Assembly: GCA_964459305.1 (NCBI GenBank)
Contig: CAYWNA010000293.1
Location: forward strand, 1-15,733
DNA from: CAYWNA01 sp964459305
Lineage (GTDB): Bacteria > Planctomycetota > Planctomycetia > Pirellulales > Pirellulaceae
DNA: 15,733 nucleotides
Direction of reading: 5' to 3'
Each line of letters begins with the position of its first letter. Position 1 is the first letter of the stretch. The position numbers and the translations under genes are program-made. Shown piece after piece: positions 13,584 through 15,733 of the stretch. A model generated the notes under the pieces. It did not search any database, had not been told where the DNA came from, and saw only the letters and a program-made list of their open reading frames with translations.

Positions 13584-13609
13584 CGCAAACTTTGACAATT
13601 TGGCTGGAT

Positions 13610-14017
13610 TCACGACCGAACGCCCTTCTCCATGAAGAAGCCTCGGTACTTCATGTCCACCTTCAAAATGTGTTCGTTCCACCAAGTTATGAGGTACGCC
13701 AGCAAATCACTATCAGCCGACATCGGTTTGGATGCCGCACCAGCGGTCAAGTCAACCAGCTTCTGGATGAACAGAATATGTTCCTGGTGATGATCTCCAA
13801 GATATGGGTATCCATGTTCCTCCATGAGTTTCTCTTCCGCTTTGAAATGTACCGTGGCGTACTCCCTCATCTCAGGCAGAATTCCTGATACGGTTTCCGG
13901 ATCGACTCTTGCCTCCGATGGGTCCGCGAGTCGGTGAACCATCGTTAGGAGTCGCTTGTGGTGTTCGTCGAACTCCGAGATTCCAACACTGAGGGAATCA
14001 TCCCAGGGGGTCGTCAT
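13610..14017 (-). CDS. Bacteriohemerythrin
   Basis: A single-domain, cytoplasmic, 135-residue protein of the usual family length, without a signal peptide. The di-iron ligand pattern is complete: FDEHHKRL with His20, HFKAEE with His57 and Glu61, HHQEH with His76 and His80, and WWNEHILKVD with His116 and Asp121. Such proteins reversibly bind oxygen and are linked to oxygen storage, delivery or sensing. The start ATG at 14017 is preceded by GGCGGAG about 9 nt upstream. The gene has its own terminator, 26 nt past the stop, and is not part of the remnant cluster. The family is certain; the physiological role is inferred. Confidence 0.93.
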   Translation of the reverse strand: MTTPWDDSLSVGISEFDEHHKRLLTMVHRLADPSEARVDPETVSGILPEMREYATVHFKAEEKLMEEHGYPYLGDHHQEHILFIQKLVDLTAGAASKPMSADSDLLAYLITWWNEHILKVDMKYRGFFMEKGVRS

Positions 14018-14451
14018 GGTACTACTCCGCCGATGGAGAATCCGCTCTTTCGGTGGGGTGAATGGTGAGCCCCACTAAATTGCTTTCATAGGGCCTATCT
14101 CACAATCTCGTAGCCGCATTGTACCACCCCGAACAGCCGTGCAATATCGTCAGGAGAGGATTCATGCTTCATGGTGATCTTCGTTGCAGAGGATCTCGTC
14201 GAGGTCTATTGCCCCAAGCGCTGGCCGAGTCAATACGATTGGCAATGGTATTACCCCTGCAACGATGACCAGTTTTCCGCATTAACTTCGCATTTCTGTT
14301 AACCCGCCAGAGAAGCCGGTTCGCTGAGAGCATTGGTCCCCGATGCGTTTTACAGGACCGTTGAATACGGCGGTGGCGCCAATTACAGTGAAGGATGGAA
14401 GTAGATTCGATACCTGCGAACAAACGCTGACATTTCGATGAGCAGAACACC
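14018..14451. other. Divergent intergenic region between hemerythrin and the M28 peptidase
   Basis: 434 bases separate divergent starts. A hairpin with arms GTGGGG (14053-14058) and CCCCAC (14070-14075) sits in the presumed hemerythrin leader. A 34-codon plus frame (14164-14268) has an upstream GGAG but no recognisable product. I see no convincing promoter for the M28 gene and no clear Shine-Dalgarno just before its ATG. Confidence 0.4.
14118..14144 (-). promoter_or_regulatory. Possible sigma70-type promoter for hemerythrin
   Basis: On the minus strand TTGCAC (14144-14139) and TACAAT (14123-14118) are separated by 15 nt, shorter than the usual 17. Transcription would start near 14110 and give a leader of about 90 nt that includes the GTGGGG/CCCCAC hairpin. 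This is weak evidence based on matches to consensus only. Confidence 0.3.
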
Positions 14452-15733
14452 ATGACCACACCGACAGCCACCCTTGTGTTGATGGCTCTTCTTTGTTGCA
14501 CCACGGCGCATGGCGCGAGCGATGGTGATAAAAACCAACTTGCCGTCGATGGGGACCGAGCCAAGGCGTACGTTGCCTATCTCTGCAGTGACGCCATGGA
14601 AGGTCGGGCAAGCTGCACCGAAGGATATCGCAAGGCTGCGGATTGGGTGGCCGCGAACTTCAGGCGATGGGGGCTCAAACCGGCAGGCGAAGACGGCACG
14701 TACTTCCAGGAAGTCACGATTCGCGAGTTCGACTGGACCACCGGACTTCCCTCGCTCTCAGTCGCCGGTCGCAAGTTTCTGTTCGATGACGCCGACTATT
14801 CACTCGACATGCTTTCGACAACTGGCGTAACCAAACAGGCCGAGGTCATCTTCGTTGGGTATGGAATCGCCGCTCCCGACAAAGGGCTTGACGAATACGA
14901 TGGTATGGATGTCAAAGACAAGATCGTACTCGCCCTGAAGGGCTCACCCAAAGACGCTCCCGCGCCACGGCGGATGATTCCCTCCGGAGACGAAAAGGGC
15001 GAGGAAGGCAAGAACAGGGAAGAATGGAAGGAAGAGTCAACCGACCTGAGCAAGATCAAAACGGCTTACGAAAAGTGCGCTGCGGCGATCTTGTTGTTCG
15101 ACCCCGCAGCTACGTCGCAGGGCACCTCCCGACGAAAGCCCCAGAAGACGGCGTTTACCCCGGACCGCGACTTCCTCTGCTTCGTGATCAAAGAACGCAT
15201 GTTTCGAGCGATCATGAAACACGATCCCCAGGAATCACCCAATGGGGTGAAGCGGAGAATCGACGCGGTTCGCCGAGACATCAAGGCCAAGACCCCGCGC
15301 TCCCAAGCAACCGGTATCCGCGTAACGCTGAAGGGCTACGACTCCTTGGTTCGCTACGACGAGGAACATGGCAACAACACGGCCCGGAATGTGTTGGCAA
15401 AAATCGAGGGAACCGACCCGGAATTGAGGAATCAGTACATTCTGGTCGGTGCCCATCTTGATCACATCGGCATGCGAAACGGCTATGTCCACAACGGGGC
15501 CGACGATAATGCGTCGGGCTCTGCCGTCGTCATGGAAGTGGCTCGTGTGTTGGCCGAGGCTGGATTCAAACCCAAACGGACCTTGTTGTTCGCCTGCTGG
15601 TGCGGCGAAGAACGTGGGCTGATCGGTTCGCTCCATTACACCGACAACCCCTGCGACGGGGTCGCTATTGACCAAGCCGTCGCTTGCTTCAATGCCGACA
15701 TGGTGGGCATGGGAACAACACTTCGCGCCTCGG
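14452..15733 (+). CDS. Secreted M28-family metallopeptidase with PA-like insert (partial, right edge)
   Basis: The frame is open from the ATG at 14452 to the right edge, 427 codons, so the C-terminus is missing. Signal peptide MTTPTATLVLMALLCCTTAHG. The N-terminal domain contains YLCSDAMEGRASCTEGYRKA and FRRWGLKPAG, typical of this group. A protease-associated-like insert follows (AEVIFVGYGIAAP, YDGMDVKDKIVLAL, about 132-167). The zinc-site segments are GAHLDHIG (His335, Asp337), NGADDNASG (about 351-352), CGEERG (Glu386, Glu387) and NADMVG (Asp416); the last His ligand lies beyond the edge. Family members are aminopeptidases or carboxypeptidases acting outside the cytoplasm. A Lys/Glu-rich stretch (about 181-205) lies in the insert. 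It is divergent from hemerythrin and unrelated to the polysaccharide operon. Confidence 0.88.
   Translation, partial: MTTPTATLVLMALLCCTTAHGASDGDKNQLAVDGDRAKAYVAYLCSDAMEGRASCTEGYRKAADWVAANFRRWGLKPAGEDGTYFQEVTIREFDWTTGLPSLSVAGRKFLFDDADYSLDMLSTTGVTKQAEVIFVGYGIAAPDKGLDEYDGMDVKDKIVLALKGSPKDAPAPRRMIPSGDEKGEEGKNREEWKEESTDLSKIKTAYEKCAAAILLFDPAATSQGTSRRKPQKTAFTPDRDFLCFVIKERMFRAIMKHDPQESPNGVKRRIDAVRRDIKAKTPRSQATGIRVTLKGYDSLVRYDEEHGNNTARNVLAKIEGTDPELRNQYILVGAHLDHIGMRNGYVHNGADDNASGSAVVMEVARVLAEAGFKPKRTLLFACWCGEERGLIGSLHYTDNPCDGVAIDQAVACFNADMVGMGTTLRAS

Larger units (their letters stand above)
12916..13609. other. Long intergenic region with repeats and terminator
   Basis: 694 bases lie between the hemerythrin 3' end and the membrane-protein start. 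Contents: tandem 12-mer (13176-13199), inverted repeat GGCACG/CGTGCC (13136-13156), repeat copy B (13292-13354), a TAGGA/TCCTA mini-hairpin near 13375 and the hemerythrin terminator (13551-13583). A 113-codon minus frame (12952-13293) and a 215-codon plus frame (13241-13888) are open but have no family resemblance; the latter runs antisense into hemerythrin. Confidence 0.45.

Noticed and set aside
14164..14268. 34-codon plus frame with upstream GGAG
   Set aside because: Short, Arg-rich, no known family; a second overlapping frame is also open, so chance is likely.
1..15733. CRISPR array, prophage, toxin-antitoxin or defence island
   Set aside because: No regularly spaced direct repeats, no Cas, phage structural, toxin or nuclease motifs were seen in either strand.

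Overview
The window most likely comes from the Planctomycetota (Pirellulales-like). No marker gene is present, so this rests on protein families. They include a secreted protein related to the middle region of hydrazine synthase subunit alpha, arylsulfatases, a short PQQ-type propeller opening with the RFRGPNGSGIS motif, a DUF1559-type tail ending in an ADGS motif, an SHD1-like domain, a planctomycete-type GH32/43-like propeller protein and a cyanophycinase. Most products carry signal peptides, and GC content is moderate to high.

Layout. Positions 1-1358 (minus) hold the N-terminal 452 codons of a secreted HzsA-related protein that runs off the left edge. Positions 1892-9060 (minus) form one tightly spaced five-gene unit, in transcription order: a GH32/43-like propeller protein with an extra N-terminal domain, a secreted (alpha/alpha)6-type protein, an internally deleted sulfatase, a metallophosphoesterase and an SGNH esterase. 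Spacings are 16, 82, -4 (ATGA overlap) and 22 nt. I infer secreted breakdown of a sulfated or esterified polysaccharide.

Positions 9376-12000 are a zone of gene remnants. They are a PQQ-type propeller gene with a central out-of-frame gap, a convergent cyanophycinase that has lost its catalytic centre, the C-terminal end of another sulfatase, and an SHD1-like segment joined to a DUF1559-type tail. Between the two convergent remnants (10427-10528) lies a REP/BIME-like pair of inverted hairpins with a compensatory base-pair change. GC-rich palindromes and a hairpin that includes a stop codon lie further right.

Positions 12079-12915 (minus) encode an intact single-pass membrane protein with an acidic tail. 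Positions 13610-14017 (minus) encode a bacteriohemerythrin with a clear intrinsic terminator. From 14452 to the right edge (plus) runs an M28-family metallopeptidase.

Three signals stand out. First, at least four genes keep both ends but lack their middle, which could be real decay or an assembly artefact. Second, the inverted hairpin pair at 10462-10528 shows covariation. Third, a gap-free 63-nt element, read as K-R-x5-RVGRP-x4-NA on the plus strand, recurs in two intergenic regions 11.7 kb apart. I did not find a convincing new multi-gene defence or mobile system. No tRNA, rRNA, CRISPR array or intact transposase was seen.
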